Positions 47,001 to 55,161 of a stretch of 64,000 nt of DNA are shown here, piece after piece (within the stretch, counting starts at the first letter, position 1; every line of letters starts with the position of its first letter). The notes below the pieces were generated by a model. It saw nothing but the letters and a program-made list of their open reading frames with translations. It did not search any database and was not told the origin of the DNA. Origin of the DNA: Dechloromonas sp. Dech2017 (lineage in GTDB: Bacteria; Pseudomonadota; Gammaproteobacteria; Burkholderiales; Rhodocyclaceae); NCBI GenBank assembly GCA_009469585.1, contig SSXW01000006.1, positions 62,001 to 126,000 of the forward strand. The letters are read 5' to 3'. Both the position numbers and the translations under genes were made by a program.

Positions 47001-47410
47001 TAACGTCCGTCGGCCAGCCGGGCGACGGACAGGCGCAGGCCCTGCAGGCGGATTTCGTCAACTACGGCAGCCAGCTTGAACAGCGAGGCCGACGACAGAT
47101 TGACCCGCAATTCGTCGAATCCGGCAGTCTCCTTGCCGCCCTCGGCGGCGACCGAAAAGCCGGCCACCCTGGCCGACAAGGCGAAGGGGTCGATGTCGAC
47201 CTGCTGGATCGTCACCTGGCGATGGAGCAATTCCGACAATTGCGTCTGCAAAACCGACTTTACCAACGGCGGCGCGGCAAAGTAGCCAAGCAGGCCAAAA
47301 ACCAGCAAACTGGCCAGCAGCCATTTGGCCAACCTGAGCACACGAGCGGACTTCAAGGCAGAAACCGGACCCGTCGTTGTTCCTGATTTCCCTGCCAGCG
47401 GCTCTGCCAT
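44048..47410 (-). CDS. DUF748/AsmA-like envelope protein
   Basis: A 1120-residue protein with an N-terminal membrane anchor (LAKWLLASLLVFGLLGYFAA) and a large periplasmic, beta-rich DUF748 body with AsmA-like segments such as LDLTADVKGVDLVGFSPYSG. The C-terminal part has a possible OmpA-like peptidoglycan-binding remnant (LKLEITGRADPEADKEGVKR). AsmA-like proteins are implicated in lipid transport and outer-membrane integrity, and that role here is inference. ATG 47410 (MAEPLAGKSG) is chosen over 47452. Confidence 0.85.
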   Translation of the reverse strand: MAEPLAGKSGTTTGPVSALKSARVLRLAKWLLASLLVFGLLGYFAAPPLVKSVLQTQLSELLHRQVTIQQVDIDPFALSARVAGFSVAAEGGKETAGFDELRVNLSSASLFKLAAVVDEIRLQGLRLSVARLADGRYDISDLLDEWMQPKDEPDSGTPRFSLNNIQLVGGQVVFDDQPAGKTHTVSDIALTLPFVSSLPYQAEILVTPAFSANINGARLDLTGDSKPFSETRESRLNLDLDRFDLATLQPYLPDSLPFRLKAGTLDSELKAMFAESADGIYSVTVAGALHVSGLDVGDDRGQPLVAWKRLDVDVETADPLNGKLTLGRVALDGPEVNLAVNERGEFNVFQALDKMAAKPAGNPAGKTGASPVSKPEAATPFAWEIGEIALSNGLVRWSDRSNPTPVVGAVRDLRVLVGKLDGKLVEPIDIPEVSYQVDLGERFRVERMAVKGIRVDLPAHRIDIAEVVNSGARARMSRNKAGDIEWVSSPVLKTIRAGDAKAKDDKPWVGTLAKLSIEDLGFRFEDQTTQPVAVQQLEGFGLTAEGLSNAPNHKGKLTLKTTINKTGSLSLAGNLQVYPLEAALDIETRAISLVPLEPYLGQFLNVSLTRGQLSNKGTATVKLEESGVKAGYKGNFTLGNFVAVDKINSADFLKWKSLYFGGIDFRLDPMAVTVGEIALSDYYSRLILSKEGRLNLADMVKSPAGEAATAPGKEVAASRAEAAKVPAGKPMPMRIAKVTLQNGTVNFSDYFVQPNYSVNLTGLGGRVSGLSSADDTVADLELRGKYANSAPVEIVAKLNPLAAKSFLDLTADVKGVDLVGFSPYSGKYAGYAIDKGKLSLNVAYKLENQKLAAENRLFIDQFTFGDKVDSPDATKLPVNLAISLLKNNRGEINLNLPIAGSLDDPEFSLGGLIIKVVVNLFVKAVTSPFALLGSMFGGEELSNIAFQFGRATIDEAAAQKLAVLAKALNERSSLKLEITGRADPEADKEGVKRVAMERAMKIEKMKDMKKKSEGDSLDNIEIAPQEYKLYLTRAYKESKFPKPRNVVGLLKDLPVDDMERLMLTNLPATADDIKALAGSRAEAVQSWLVERGKVPVERLFLMPPKVEVADKASRVDFSLR

Positions 47411-47486
47411 GATAATCTGCCTTATTGACGTTATATCGGCCAAATTTAGCACATTAGCCAGGCGTAATTATCAGCAAGAAACGTTT

Positions 47487-47885
47487 ATGAAATGGATCGT
47501 CGAAGACTTTCAGCGGGCATTGGCCCAGCTCCAGCGCTGGCAGACCTGGGCTGCCCTCGCACTGCTCGGCACCTTTGCCGGACTGGCCTATCTGGTCAGC
47601 CGTTTTGCGCTGCGCACGGATGCCATCCTGGTCTTTCTCAATCGCTCGGGTGGCGCCTGCCGGGAGTTGTCGAACGGTTTCATCATTTTTCTCTTTTGCG
47701 GCATGATTTTCTTCGCGCTGACCTCAGTGCTGACGCTCGGCGAGTTTCAGCAGTTTCTCCAGCACAAGGAGCGCGGCGCCCACCGGCAGGCGCGCCAGGC
47801 CATACTCTGGGGCAGCCTGTGGGCCGGCCTGGCGCTGCTCATCGCCGTTGCGGCACTGGTGTTCTTTAGCCGCTATTGCCGGTAA
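47487..47885 (+). CDS. Membrane protein of unknown function
   Basis: A 132-residue protein with three hydrophobic segments (WAALALLGTFAGLAYLVSRF, GFIIFLFCGMIFFALTSVLT, LWAGLALLIAVAALVFFSRY). I recognise no family. It is divergent from the DUF748 gene and 27 bases ahead of the diguanylate cyclase gene, so it may be co-transcribed with it. Start 47487 (MKWIVEDFQRALAQL) is favoured since the longer frame overlaps the DUF748 start. Confidence 0.7.
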   Translation: MKWIVEDFQRALAQLQRWQTWAALALLGTFAGLAYLVSRFALRTDAILVFLNRSGGACRELSNGFIIFLFCGMIFFALTSVLTLGEFQQFLQHKERGAHRQARQAILWGSLWAGLALLIAVAALVFFSRYCR

Positions 47886-47912
47886 ACTGCTTCGAACCGC
47901 TTTCGAGTCGCC

Positions 47913-48854
47913 ATGAAAATCCTCATCGTCGAAGACAGCCGCAGCAACCTCGCGCTACTGACCCGTTACGTCGAGCAGTTCGGTGCGACGCCAATCACCG
48001 CCGAGACCGGCATGGCGGCCATCGAGGCCTTCACCAGCCAGCGCCCCGACCTGGTCTTGCTCGATGTCGTACTCCCCGATCTCGATGGATTCACGGTGGC
48101 CAAGCGCATTCGCACCATGGAGAAGGTCAGCGAATGGACGCCGATCATCTTCCTCTCGTCGCTGGGCGATGATGCGCACATCGAGGAAGGGATCACGGCG
48201 GGCGGCGACGATTACCTGCACAAGCCGGTCAGCGAGATCGTCCTCGGCGCCAAGATCCGCGCCATGCAGCGCCTGGTCATGATGCGGGCTTCCCTGCTCG
48301 CCCTGACCCGCAAGCTGGATGCCGCCAACCAGGAACTGATCCGCATCTCGTCGAGCGACGGCCTGACCGGCATCGCCAACCGGCGCTTTTTCGACGAGGC
48401 GATCTCGATCGAGTGGCGGCGCGCCCGGCGCCACTCGAACAGCCTGGCCATGCTGATGTGCGACGTCGATTTCTTCAAGCGCTACAACGACACCTACGGC
48501 CATATTGCTGGCGACGACTGCCTGCGCAAGGTGGCTACCGCCATCCGGACGAACACCGAGCGCCCGTCGGACATCGTCGCCCGCTATGGCGGCGAGGAGT
48601 TTGCGGTGGTTTTGCCGGAAACCAGCGTCGGCGGCGCCCTGATGGTCGCCGAGAAGATCCGCAACGCCATCCGCGCCATGAATATCCCGCATTCCGAGTC
48701 GCCCTCCGGACGGGTCACCATGAGCATCGGTATCGCCGCTGCCGCGCCCGGTTTCGACAACCCGCCGGACGACCTGATCAATGCCGCCGACAAGGCGCTC
48801 TACCGGGCCAAGCACGAAGGCCGCGACCGGGTTTGCCGGGCCGATGCCGCCTGA
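47913..48854 (+). CDS. Response regulator diguanylate cyclase (REC-GGDEF)
   Basis: A 313-residue PleD/WspR-like regulator making c-di-GMP. The receiver domain (1-125) has ILIVEDSRSN, the phospho-Asp in LVLLDVVLPDLDG and Lys in LHKPVSE. The GGDEF domain (about 150-310) has SSDGLTGIANRRFFDEAIS, an active GGEEF site and the inhibitory I-site RPSD five residues upstream of it. It should therefore be active and product-inhibited. A receiver-only gene follows 12 bases later. Confidence 0.94.
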   Translation: MKILIVEDSRSNLALLTRYVEQFGATPITAETGMAAIEAFTSQRPDLVLLDVVLPDLDGFTVAKRIRTMEKVSEWTPIIFLSSLGDDAHIEEGITAGGDDYLHKPVSEIVLGAKIRAMQRLVMMRASLLALTRKLDAANQELIRISSSDGLTGIANRRFFDEAISIEWRRARRHSNSLAMLMCDVDFFKRYNDTYGHIAGDDCLRKVATAIRTNTERPSDIVARYGGEEFAVVLPETSVGGALMVAEKIRNAIRAMNIPHSESPSGRVTMSIGIAAAAPGFDNPPDDLINAADKALYRAKHEGRDRVCRADAA

Positions 48855-48866
48855 CTTCCGAGCACC

Positions 48867-49259
48867 ATGACGAGCAAGCAGATCTCCGTGGTGATCGCCG
48901 AGGATAACGACATGATGCGCGCCATCCTGCGCAGCATGCTGCGCGGCGAGTACTACAACGTGGTTGGCGAGGCGACCAACGGCCAGGCTGCCATCGACCT
49001 GGTCAGGACCCTGAAACCGGACCTGGTGTGCATGGACGTCGTCATGCCGGAAAAAAACGGCATCGAGGCGCTGATCGAAATCAAGGCGGCCAACCCCGGC
49101 ACCGAGGTGATCATGGTGACCGGCAACTCCGACCCGGAAACCGTCCAGGAATCGATCCAGAATGGGGCCAGCGGCTTCATCATCAAGCCCTTCAACGCCG
49201 CCCGCGTGCTCGACACGCTCGACCGGGCGAGCAGCAAGATCCGCCAGAAACGCGGTTAG
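48867..49259 (+). CDS. Receiver-only response regulator
   Basis: A 130-residue receiver domain: VVIAEDNDMMRAILRSMLRG, phospho-Asp in LVCMDVVMPEKNG, Thr in IMVTGNS, Lys in FIIKPFNAARVLD. There is no output domain. Together with the adjacent REC-GGDEF gene it forms a phosphorelay module without a local kinase. Its stop overlaps the convergent gloB stop by 4 bases. Confidence 0.93.
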   Translation: MTSKQISVVIAEDNDMMRAILRSMLRGEYYNVVGEATNGQAAIDLVRTLKPDLVCMDVVMPEKNGIEALIEIKAANPGTEVIMVTGNSDPETVQESIQNGASGFIIKPFNAARVLDTLDRASSKIRQKRG

Positions 49260-50011
49260 AAGTCGTTGCGCCAGCGGCGGATGGCCGCGAAAATTTCGAC
49301 TTTTTCCCGGTTGACCGCAGCATGTTGCAGACCGGCCGCGACCACCGCCGGCTCGGTGCAGCGCAGGAAGGGATTGGTCGCCTTTTCCTCTCCCAGATGC
49401 AGCGGAACGGTCGGCAAACCGGCGGCACGCAGCGCCGACACCTTGGCCATCCGCTCCCGGATGGCGGCATTGTCCGGCTCGACGGCCAGCGCGAAGGGCA
49501 GATTCATCGCCGTATATTCGTGGGCGCAGTACACCCGCGTTTCGTCGGGCAGCGCCGCGAGACGGTCGAGGGAGGCCGTCATCTGGGCCGGAGTGCCTTC
49601 GAACAACCGGCCGCAACCGGCGCCGAACAGGGTATCGCCGCAGAACACCAGGCCCGGCGCGACATAGGCAAGATGGCTGCGGGTATGGCCGGATACGGCG
49701 ATCACGTCGACCGCCTGGCCGAGCACATCGATGCTTTCGCCCCCGGACAAAGGGTGGGTGCAGCCTGTGATAGACTCGTTGCCCGGCGCGTACACCACCG
49801 GATGCCAGCGGGCTGCCAGGGCGGCGATGCCCCCCTGGTGGTCGGCGTGATGATGGGTGACGAGAATGCCTTCGAGCCTCAGGTCGTCGGCGACCAGGCG
49901 GTCGATGACCGGTGCAGCGTCGCCGGGATCGACGACGAAGGCACGTTTGCCCCGGGTCAGCAGCCAGATGTAATTGTCCTTGAACGCGGGAATGAACGAG
50001 ATTTCAAACAT
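49256..50011 (-). CDS. gloB: Hydroxyacylglutathione hydrolase (glyoxalase II)
   Basis: Zinc-dependent hydrolase splitting S-lactoylglutathione to lactate and glutathione. It has 251 residues. The metallo-beta-lactamase motif is VTHHHADHQGGIAAL, followed by CGDTLFGAGCGRLFEGTPAQ and YCAHEYTAMN. The C-terminal HAAVNREKVEIFAAIRRW region overlaps one copy of the dispersed motif. It is divergent from the methyltransferase gene. Confidence 0.94.
   Translation of the reverse strand: MFEISFIPAFKDNYIWLLTRGKRAFVVDPGDAAPVIDRLVADDLRLEGILVTHHHADHQGGIAALAARWHPVVYAPGNESITGCTHPLSGGESIDVLGQAVDVIAVSGHTRSHLAYVAPGLVFCGDTLFGAGCGRLFEGTPAQMTASLDRLAALPDETRVYCAHEYTAMNLPFALAVEPDNAAIRERMAKVSALRAAGLPTVPLHLGEEKATNPFLRCTEPAVVAAGLQHAAVNREKVEIFAAIRRWRNDF
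49287..49322 (+). repeat. Dispersed A/T-arm + GTTGACCGC motif, copy 10
   Basis: gcgaaaatttcgactttttc then ccg and the core GTTGACCGCAGC at 49310-49321. It is antisense in the last part of gloB. Confidence 0.65.
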
Positions 50012-50039
50012 ACCGGAACTATCGAGCGGGGGGCGCCGG

Positions 50040-50756
50040 ATGTCAATTCCCGGGCTGGATGACTGGCTCGCCTCGCCGGCCGGGCAATATGTTCAGGACT
50101 GGGAACAACGCCAGGTCGACCAGGCCGTGGCCGATGTCTTCGGCTTCAACGCGCTGCAGATTGGCCAGCCGCAGGCCGACTTCCTGCGCGCCAACCGCAT
50201 CCCGTTGCGCCAGAAAGCGGGCGACTGCGGTGCGGTGGATGTGCTGTGCGAGTGCTCCGCCCTGCCCTTCGCCTCGCACAGCATCGACCTGGTCGTCCTG
50301 CCGCATGTTCTCGAATTTTCCGACGAACCCCACCACATCCTGCGCGAGGTCGAACGCATCCTGATCCCCGAGGGGCAACTGGTCATCGTCGGCTTCAATC
50401 CGATCTCGCTGTGGGGCGTCAAGCAACGTCTGAATCGCGGCGGCGACTACCCGTGGAACGGCAACTACCTGTCGGTGAACCGCCTGCGCGATTGGCTGCA
50501 ATTGCTCAGTTTCGACGTCGACCGCGGCAGTCTCGGCTGCTACCTGCCACCGGTCGAGCAGCTGAAATGGATCAATCGCTGGCGCTTCGTCGAAAAAGCC
50601 GGGCAGCGCTGGTGGAATTTCTCGGGCGGCGTCTATGTGCTGCGCGCCATCAAGCGCACCCACGGCATGCGCCTGATCAAGCCGAAATGGCGCGGCAAGC
50701 CCGTCCGCGCCAAGGCGCTGCGCCCTATCGCACAAAAGGAAGGCCATGGCCGCTGA
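50040..50756 (+). CDS. SAM-dependent methyltransferase (class I)
   Basis: A 238-residue methyltransferase of the type encoded between gloB and rnhA in many proteobacteria. A weak glycine motif region is followed by [20 protein letters not shown] and [20 protein letters not shown], the Methyltransf_11-like core. The substrate is not known. ATG 50040 ([15 protein letters not shown]) is used. The stop overlaps the rnhA start by 11 bases. Confidence 0.85.
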   Translation: MSIPGLDDWLASPAGQYVQDWEQRQVDQAVADVFGFNALQIGQPQADFLRANRIPLRQKAGDCGAVDVLCECSALPFASHSIDLVVLPHVLEFSDEPHHILREVERILIPEGQLVIVGFNPISLWGVKQRLNRGGDYPWNGNYLSVNRLRDWLQLLSFDVDRGSLGCYLPPVEQLKWINRWRFVEKAGQRWWNFSGGVYVLRAIKRTHGMRLIKPKWRGKPVRAKALRPIAQKEGHGR

Positions 50757-51198
50757 AGAATCGATCGAAATCTTTACCGACGGCGCCTGCCGCGGCAATC
50801 CCGGCCCGGGCGGCTGGGGCGCCATCCTGCGCGTCGGCCCCCACGAGAAGGAACTGTGGGGCGGCGAGAAGGAAACGACCAACAACCGCATGGAACTGAC
50901 CGCCGCCATCCGCGCCATCGAGGCGCTGCGGCGGCCGGTCGCCGCCACCGTCTACACCGACTCGCAATACGTGCTGAAGGGCATCAGCGAATGGATACAC
51001 GGCTGGAAGCGGAACGGCTGGAAGACCGCCGACAAGAAGCCGGTCAAGAATGCCGACCTGTGGCAGTTGCTCGACGCCGGGGTCCGGCCGCACAAGCTGG
51101 AATGGGTGTGGGTCAAGGGCCACGCCGGCCACCCGGAAAACGAGCGGGCCGACGCCCTGGCCAATCGCGGCATTGACGAGCTAGTTGGTAGTCGCTAG
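50746..51198 (+). CDS. rnhA: Ribonuclease HI
   Basis: Cleaves the RNA strand of RNA/DNA hybrids. It has 150 residues. The catalytic carboxylates are visible: Asp in [20 protein letters not shown], Glu in [10 protein letters not shown], Asp in VYTDSQYV and Asp in [12 protein letters not shown]. The final codons (about IDELVGSR) run into the repeat-rich spacer before dnaQ. The rnhA-dnaQ order is common in proteobacteria. Confidence 0.96.
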   Translation: MAAEESIEIFTDGACRGNPGPGGWGAILRVGPHEKELWGGEKETTNNRMELTAAIRAIEALRRPVAATVYTDSQYVLKGISEWIHGWKRNGWKTADKKPVKNADLWQLLDAGVRPHKLEWVWVKGHAGHPENERADALANRGIDELVGSR

Positions 51199-51275
51199 TC
51201 GTTAGTTACTAGCAAAACTCACTAACGGCCAATGGCCAATGGCCAATGACTAATAACTAACGACTAACGACTAAC
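51181..51275. repeat. Inverted and tandem repeats between rnhA and dnaQ
   Basis: The left arm (51181-51211, variants of TAGTCGTTAGT) is inversely matched by the right arm (51249-51275, variants of ACTAACGACTAAC). Between them lie three tandem GGCCAAT units (51227-51247). The A/T richness and repeats differ from the flanking genes. The rnhA stop codon falls inside the left arm. Confidence 0.75.
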
Positions 51276-51992
51276 ATGCGACAGATCGTCCTCGACACCG
51301 AAACTACCGGCCTCGACCCGCGCCAGGGCCACCGCATCATCGAAGTGGCCTGCATCGAGATGGAAAACCGCCGTCTGACCGGCCGCCATCTGCACAAATA
51401 CGTCAATCCCGAGCGCGAAATCGATGCCGGCGCCCAGGCCGTGCATGGCATCAGCCTCGAATTCCTGGCCGACAAGCCGAAATTCTCGGACATCGCCGAC
51501 GAATTCCTGGAGTTCATCAACGGCGCCGAACTGGTCATCCACAACGCGCCTTTCGACCTCGGCTTCCTCAATGCCGAATTGCGCCGCCTCGACCGCGTGC
51601 CGGTCGAGACCCTGTGCAGCGGCGTAGTCGACACCCTGCGCATGGCCAAGGACCTGCACCCGGGCAAGCGCAACAGCCTGGACGCGCTGTGCGAACGCTA
51701 CGAAATCGACAACTCGAGCCGCACCCTGCACGGCGCCCTGCTCGACACCGAGCTACTGGCCGACGTCTTCCTGGCCATGACCCGCGGCCAGAATTCGCTG
51801 ATGATCGAACCCGACGCCGAAGTCCGCCCCCAGCTCGGCGCCGACGGCCAGGTCCGCGAGCGCAAGCCGTTGCTTGTGCGGCGAGCCTCGGCCGAGGAAA
51901 TCGCCGAGCACGAGCGGGTGCTCGCCGCCATCGACAAGGAGTCGAAGGGCGCCTGCATCTGGCTGCCCAAGCCGGCTGCCGGCGAAGCCTGA
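51276..51992 (+). CDS. dnaQ: DNA polymerase III epsilon (proofreading) subunit
   Basis: 3'-5' proofreading exonuclease of the replicative polymerase. It has 238 residues. The DEDDh residues are all present: IVLDTETTGLDPRQGHRIIE, LVIHNAPFDLGFLNAEL, and HGALLDTELLADVFLAMTRG. The end carries a short tail with a weak clamp-binding-like segment. It follows rnhA after the repeat-rich spacer and precedes a lipase-like gene by 5 bases. Confidence 0.96.
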   Translation: MRQIVLDTETTGLDPRQGHRIIEVACIEMENRRLTGRHLHKYVNPEREIDAGAQAVHGISLEFLADKPKFSDIADEFLEFINGAELVIHNAPFDLGFLNAELRRLDRVPVETLCSGVVDTLRMAKDLHPGKRNSLDALCERYEIDNSSRTLHGALLDTELLADVFLAMTRGQNSLMIEPDAEVRPQLGADGQVRERKPLLVRRASAEEIAEHERVLAAIDKESKGACIWLPKPAAGEA

Positions 51993-51997
51993 AGCCC

Positions 51998-52882
51998 ATG
52001 GTTCCGGTTTCGCTGCTCATCTGGATCGTGCTGGAAACGGCCGGCTACCTGTATGTCGGCCGACATTACCTGGGCGCCGACTGGCCTGTCGCCGCACTAG
52101 GCGCGGTCGGCGGCCTGCTCGGCGTGCGGGCCGGGATCAACGCTGTGACCTGGGTTTTCGCCAGCGCCTTCGCTTCGCCGACGCCCCGCCTCGGCCTCAT
52201 GCGGAGGACAGCCATGATGCTGGCCGAGTACGGCGCCTTCCTGCTCACCTTCCTGCTGGTCATCCCCTTCGAGCGCCTGTGGATGCCGGCCGACCGGCTG
52301 CAGCCAGGCCGCCGCCCGCTCTTGCTGGTGCATGGTTACGGCTGCAGCCGCGGCGTCTGGTGGCTGCTTCGCCGACGCCTGGAAGCGGCCGGCCACACTG
52401 TCGCCACGCTCAGCATGGCGCCGCCCTACACCAGCATGGGCCGCCTGGTGCCGCAACTGAACCAGCGCATCGAGGAAGTCTGCGCCGCCACCGGGGCCGA
52501 CCGGGTGACGCTGGTCGCCCACAGCATGGGCGGCCTGATCTGCCGCTGCTACCTGGCCCGCCACGGCAGCGAGCGGATCGATCGCCTGATCACGCTGGCG
52601 ACGCCCCACCAGGGCAGCGAACTGGCCCGCATCGCCTTCGGCCGCAACGCCCGGGAAATGGAACCGGGTTCGCTGTGGCTGCGCGATCTCGCCGGAGTGG
52701 CGCTGAAAGTCCCGGCCTGCAGCCTGCGCAATCCCTACGACAACTACGCCATGCCGCAGGACGGCCAGCGCCTGCCCGGCGCCGCCGATCTCGAACTGCC
52801 GGCGATCGGCCACCTGGCCTTGTTATATGATCGCCGCATCGCCGACCTGCTACGCGAACTGCTCGCCCGAAAGACGCCATGA
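51998..52882 (+). CDS. Membrane-anchored alpha/beta hydrolase, lipase-like
   Basis: A 294-residue protein with two or three N-terminal membrane segments (to about residue 92) followed by an alpha/beta hydrolase domain. LLLVHGYGCSRGVWWLLRRR forms the oxyanion region, LVAHSMGGLICRCYLARHG holds the nucleophilic Ser, TLATPHQGSELARIA follows, and IGHLALLYD has the probable catalytic His. It resembles triacylglycerol lipase/EstA-type proteins. Substrate unknown. It overlaps the M18 peptidase gene by 4 bases. Confidence 0.85.
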   Translation: MVPVSLLIWIVLETAGYLYVGRHYLGADWPVAALGAVGGLLGVRAGINAVTWVFASAFASPTPRLGLMRRTAMMLAEYGAFLLTFLLVIPFERLWMPADRLQPGRRPLLLVHGYGCSRGVWWLLRRRLEAAGHTVATLSMAPPYTSMGRLVPQLNQRIEEVCAATGADRVTLVAHSMGGLICRCYLARHGSERIDRLITLATPHQGSELARIAFGRNAREMEPGSLWLRDLAGVALKVPACSLRNPYDNYAMPQDGQRLPGAADLELPAIGHLALLYDRRIADLLRELLARKTP

Positions 52883-54183
52883 ACATCCCCGACACCAGCC
52901 GCGCCCAGGCCAGTGACCTGCTCGATTTCATCGACGCCAGCCCCAGCCCCTGGCATGCCGTCGCCACCTGCGCCAGCCGCCTGCAGGCCGCTGGCTTCAC
53001 CCGCCTCGACGAAGCCGAACGCTGGCAACTGCAGCCCGGCGGCCGCCATTACGTGACGCGCAGCGACTCGTCGATCATCGCCTTCATCGTCGGCAGCCAG
53101 CCGATGGCCGACTGCGGCCTGCGCCTGATCGGCGCCCATACCGACTCGCCGGGGCTGCGCCTCAAGCCGAAACCGGCCGAGGACGCGGCCGGCATGGTGC
53201 GCCTCGGCGTCGAGGTCTATGGCGGCCCCATCCTCGCCACCTTCGCCGACCGCGACCTGTCGCTGGCCGGCCGGGTCAATGTGCGGACGCCGGACGGCTT
53301 CGCATCGCACCTGGTGCGTTTCGATAAACCGTTGCTGCGCTTGCCCAACCTGGCCATCCACATGAACCGCGAGGTCAACGAGAACGGCCTCAAGTTCAAC
53401 AAGCAGAGCGAACTGCCGCTGCTGCTCGGCGTCGGCCGCGCCGGTGAACAGGCCGATGCGCGTTTCCGCCAGCCGATCGCCGAACAGCTCGGCGTCGCGC
53501 CAAGCGACCTGCTGACCTGGGAGCTCAACGCCTACGACACGCAAAAAGGGGCGATCTGGGGCGTAGACGGCGAGTTCGTCGCCGACAGCCAGCTCGACAA
53601 CCTGGCCTCCTGCCATGCCGCGCTGAGCGCCCTGCTCGCCACCGGCCAGCCGGCCGCCACCTGCCTGTGCGCCTTTTTCGACCACGAGGAGGTGGGCAGC
53701 GAAAGCGCCGCCGGGGCCGGCGGCAGCTTCGTCGCCGACGTCATCGGCCGGATCGCCGCCGGGGCCGGGCTGGATGGCGAGGACCACAAGCGCCTGCTGG
53801 CCCGCAGTTTCTTCATCAGCGCCGACATGGCCCACGCCTGGCACCCGAACTTTCCCGCCGCTTACGAGCCCTGCCACCATGCCCTGGTCAATGCCGGGCC
53901 GGTCATCAAGAGCAACGCCAACCAGCGCTACAGCACCGGCGCCGACACCGCCGCCCGCTTCATGGCCATTTGCGAGAAAGCCGGCGTCCCCTGCCAGCAA
54001 TACGCGCACCGCACCGACCTCGGCTGCGGCAGCACCATCGGGCCGATCGTCGCCGCCCGGCTGGGCATCCCTAGCGTCGACGTCGGCTCCCCGATGTGGG
54101 CCATGCACAGCATCCGCGAGAGCGCCGGGGTGCTCGACCACGGCTACATGATTGCCGCGTTATCTACCGCCCTGGCTAACTGA
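52879..54183 (+). CDS. M18 family metalloaminopeptidase
   Basis: A 434-residue zinc aminopeptidase of the ApeB/aspartyl aminopeptidase family. Metal ligands lie in LIGAHTDSPGLRLKPKP, FFDHEEVGSESAAGAGG and HRTDLGCGSTIGPIVAARLG, with MHSIRESAGVLDH at the end. It is probably cytoplasmic and removes acidic or neutral N-terminal residues. It overlaps the hydrolase gene and is followed 1 base later by an ICMT-like gene. Confidence 0.93.
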   Translation: MNIPDTSRAQASDLLDFIDASPSPWHAVATCASRLQAAGFTRLDEAERWQLQPGGRHYVTRSDSSIIAFIVGSQPMADCGLRLIGAHTDSPGLRLKPKPAEDAAGMVRLGVEVYGGPILATFADRDLSLAGRVNVRTPDGFASHLVRFDKPLLRLPNLAIHMNREVNENGLKFNKQSELPLLLGVGRAGEQADARFRQPIAEQLGVAPSDLLTWELNAYDTQKGAIWGVDGEFVADSQLDNLASCHAALSALLATGQPAATCLCAFFDHEEVGSESAAGAGGSFVADVIGRIAAGAGLDGEDHKRLLARSFFISADMAHAWHPNFPAAYEPCHHALVNAGPVIKSNANQRYSTGADTAARFMAICEKAGVPCQQYAHRTDLGCGSTIGPIVAARLGIPSVDVGSPMWAMHSIRESAGVLDHGYMIAALSTALAN

Positions 54184-54184
54184 C

Positions 54185-54733
54185 ATGAACGACCTGCTCA
54201 TTTTCCTGGCCGGCTCGGCCGTCGTCATCTGGTGGTCGCGTAAGCCGCTGCGCCAGCCGGGCAGCCACGGTTTTTACCGCTTCTTCGCCTGGGAGGCCAT
54301 TCTCGGCCTGATCGTCCTCAACCACCGAATCTGGGGCGACGACCCCTATTCGCTGCACCAGTTCGCCTCCTGGCTGCTCATGCTGACCAGCATCGCGCTG
54401 GTCGTCGCCGGCGTGCAGGGCCTGAAGAGTGAAGGCGCCGCCGGCGCGCAACGCCAGGATGACTCGTTCTACGAATTCGAGAAAACCACGCAACTGGTCA
54501 CCCACGGTGTCTTCGCCTACATCCGCCACCCGATGTATGCCTCGCTGCTGGCGCTGGCCTGGGGCGCCTATTTCCAGGACCCCAGCCTGCCCGGCACCGT
54601 CGTCGCCGGCCTGGCCAGCTTCTTCCTGTGGCTGACGGCGAAGACCGACGAGGCCGAATGCCTGGCCTACTTCGGCCCGGCCTACGCCGACTACATGCGG
54701 CGGACCAAGCGCTTCATTCCCTACGTTTTTTGA
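54185..54733 (+). CDS. Isoprenylcysteine carboxyl methyltransferase-like membrane protein
   Basis: A 182-residue inner-membrane protein with about five hydrophobic segments. The C-terminal part has the ICMT/PEMT-like signature GVFAYIRHPMYASLLALAWG and then TDEAECLAYFGPAYADYMRR. Bacterial members often methylate lipids or isoprenoids, but the reaction here is unknown. Start 54185 (MNDLLIFLAGSAVVIW) follows the peptidase stop directly. Confidence 0.85.
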   Translation: MNDLLIFLAGSAVVIWWSRKPLRQPGSHGFYRFFAWEAILGLIVLNHRIWGDDPYSLHQFASWLLMLTSIALVVAGVQGLKSEGAAGAQRQDDSFYEFEKTTQLVTHGVFAYIRHPMYASLLALAWGAYFQDPSLPGTVVAGLASFFLWLTAKTDEAECLAYFGPAYADYMRRTKRFIPYVF

Positions 54734-54748
54734 GCCGGCGGCAGGCCG

Positions 54749-54796
54749 AAGAAATTTCGATTTTGGCCGTTTTTTCCCGTTGACCGCGGGAGTGCG
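54749..54796 (+). repeat. Dispersed A/T-arm + GTTGACCGC motif, copy 11 (intergenic)
   Basis: gaaatttcgattttggccgt continues as tttttccc, then the core GTTGACCGCGGG at 54779-54790, then agtgcg. Together with copy 12 it is one of the fullest copies. Confidence 0.7.
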
Positions 54797-54825
54797 CCAC
54801 CCCGCTGCGGCGGGGCCGCGGCGGG

Positions 54826-55161
54826 CTACTCCGGGGCGAGCTTGCTGCCCATCATCTCGTTGCAGGTCGCCCGGCCGAAGGTTTCGGCCTTCTTCGGGCT
54901 GGAGATCTGCGGCTCGGCGTAGATGCGCCGGATGATGTGGTTGGTGATGCGGGCCCCATCGCTGCCGTCTTCGGTGAACAAGCGCATCTCCTGGCCGCGT
55001 TCGCGGTTGTAAAAGGCCTGCAGCGCATGGTCGCGGACCCGCTCGCAGAAGCGGATCTTCTGGGCATCGGGCATGCTGTCGTCGGCCCTGGCCGCGTGGC
55101 CGTGGGCCGAGGCGCCGGAAACAGCGGTGGCGGCGAGCAGGGTCAGGATGATGCGTTTCAT
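54826..55161 (-). CDS. Exported protein of unknown function
   Basis: A 111-residue protein with a Sec signal peptide (MKRIILTLLAATAVSGASAH). The mature part has two Cys (IRFCERVRDHAL, GRATCNEMMG) that might form a disulfide. No family is recognised. Its start overlaps the end of the diheme cytochrome gene by 4 bases, so the two are co-translated and it may serve that cytochrome. Confidence 0.7.
   Translation of the reverse strand: MKRIILTLLAATAVSGASAHGHAARADDSMPDAQKIRFCERVRDHALQAFYNRERGQEMRLFTEDGSDGARITNHIIRRIYAEPQISSPKKAETFGRATCNEMMGSKLAPE

Noticed and set aside
45478-50540. Further GTCGACCGC occurrences (for example 45478 and 50519)
   Set aside because: They lack the A/T-rich arm or have only part of it. 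The 9-mer alone is expected by chance in high-GC DNA.
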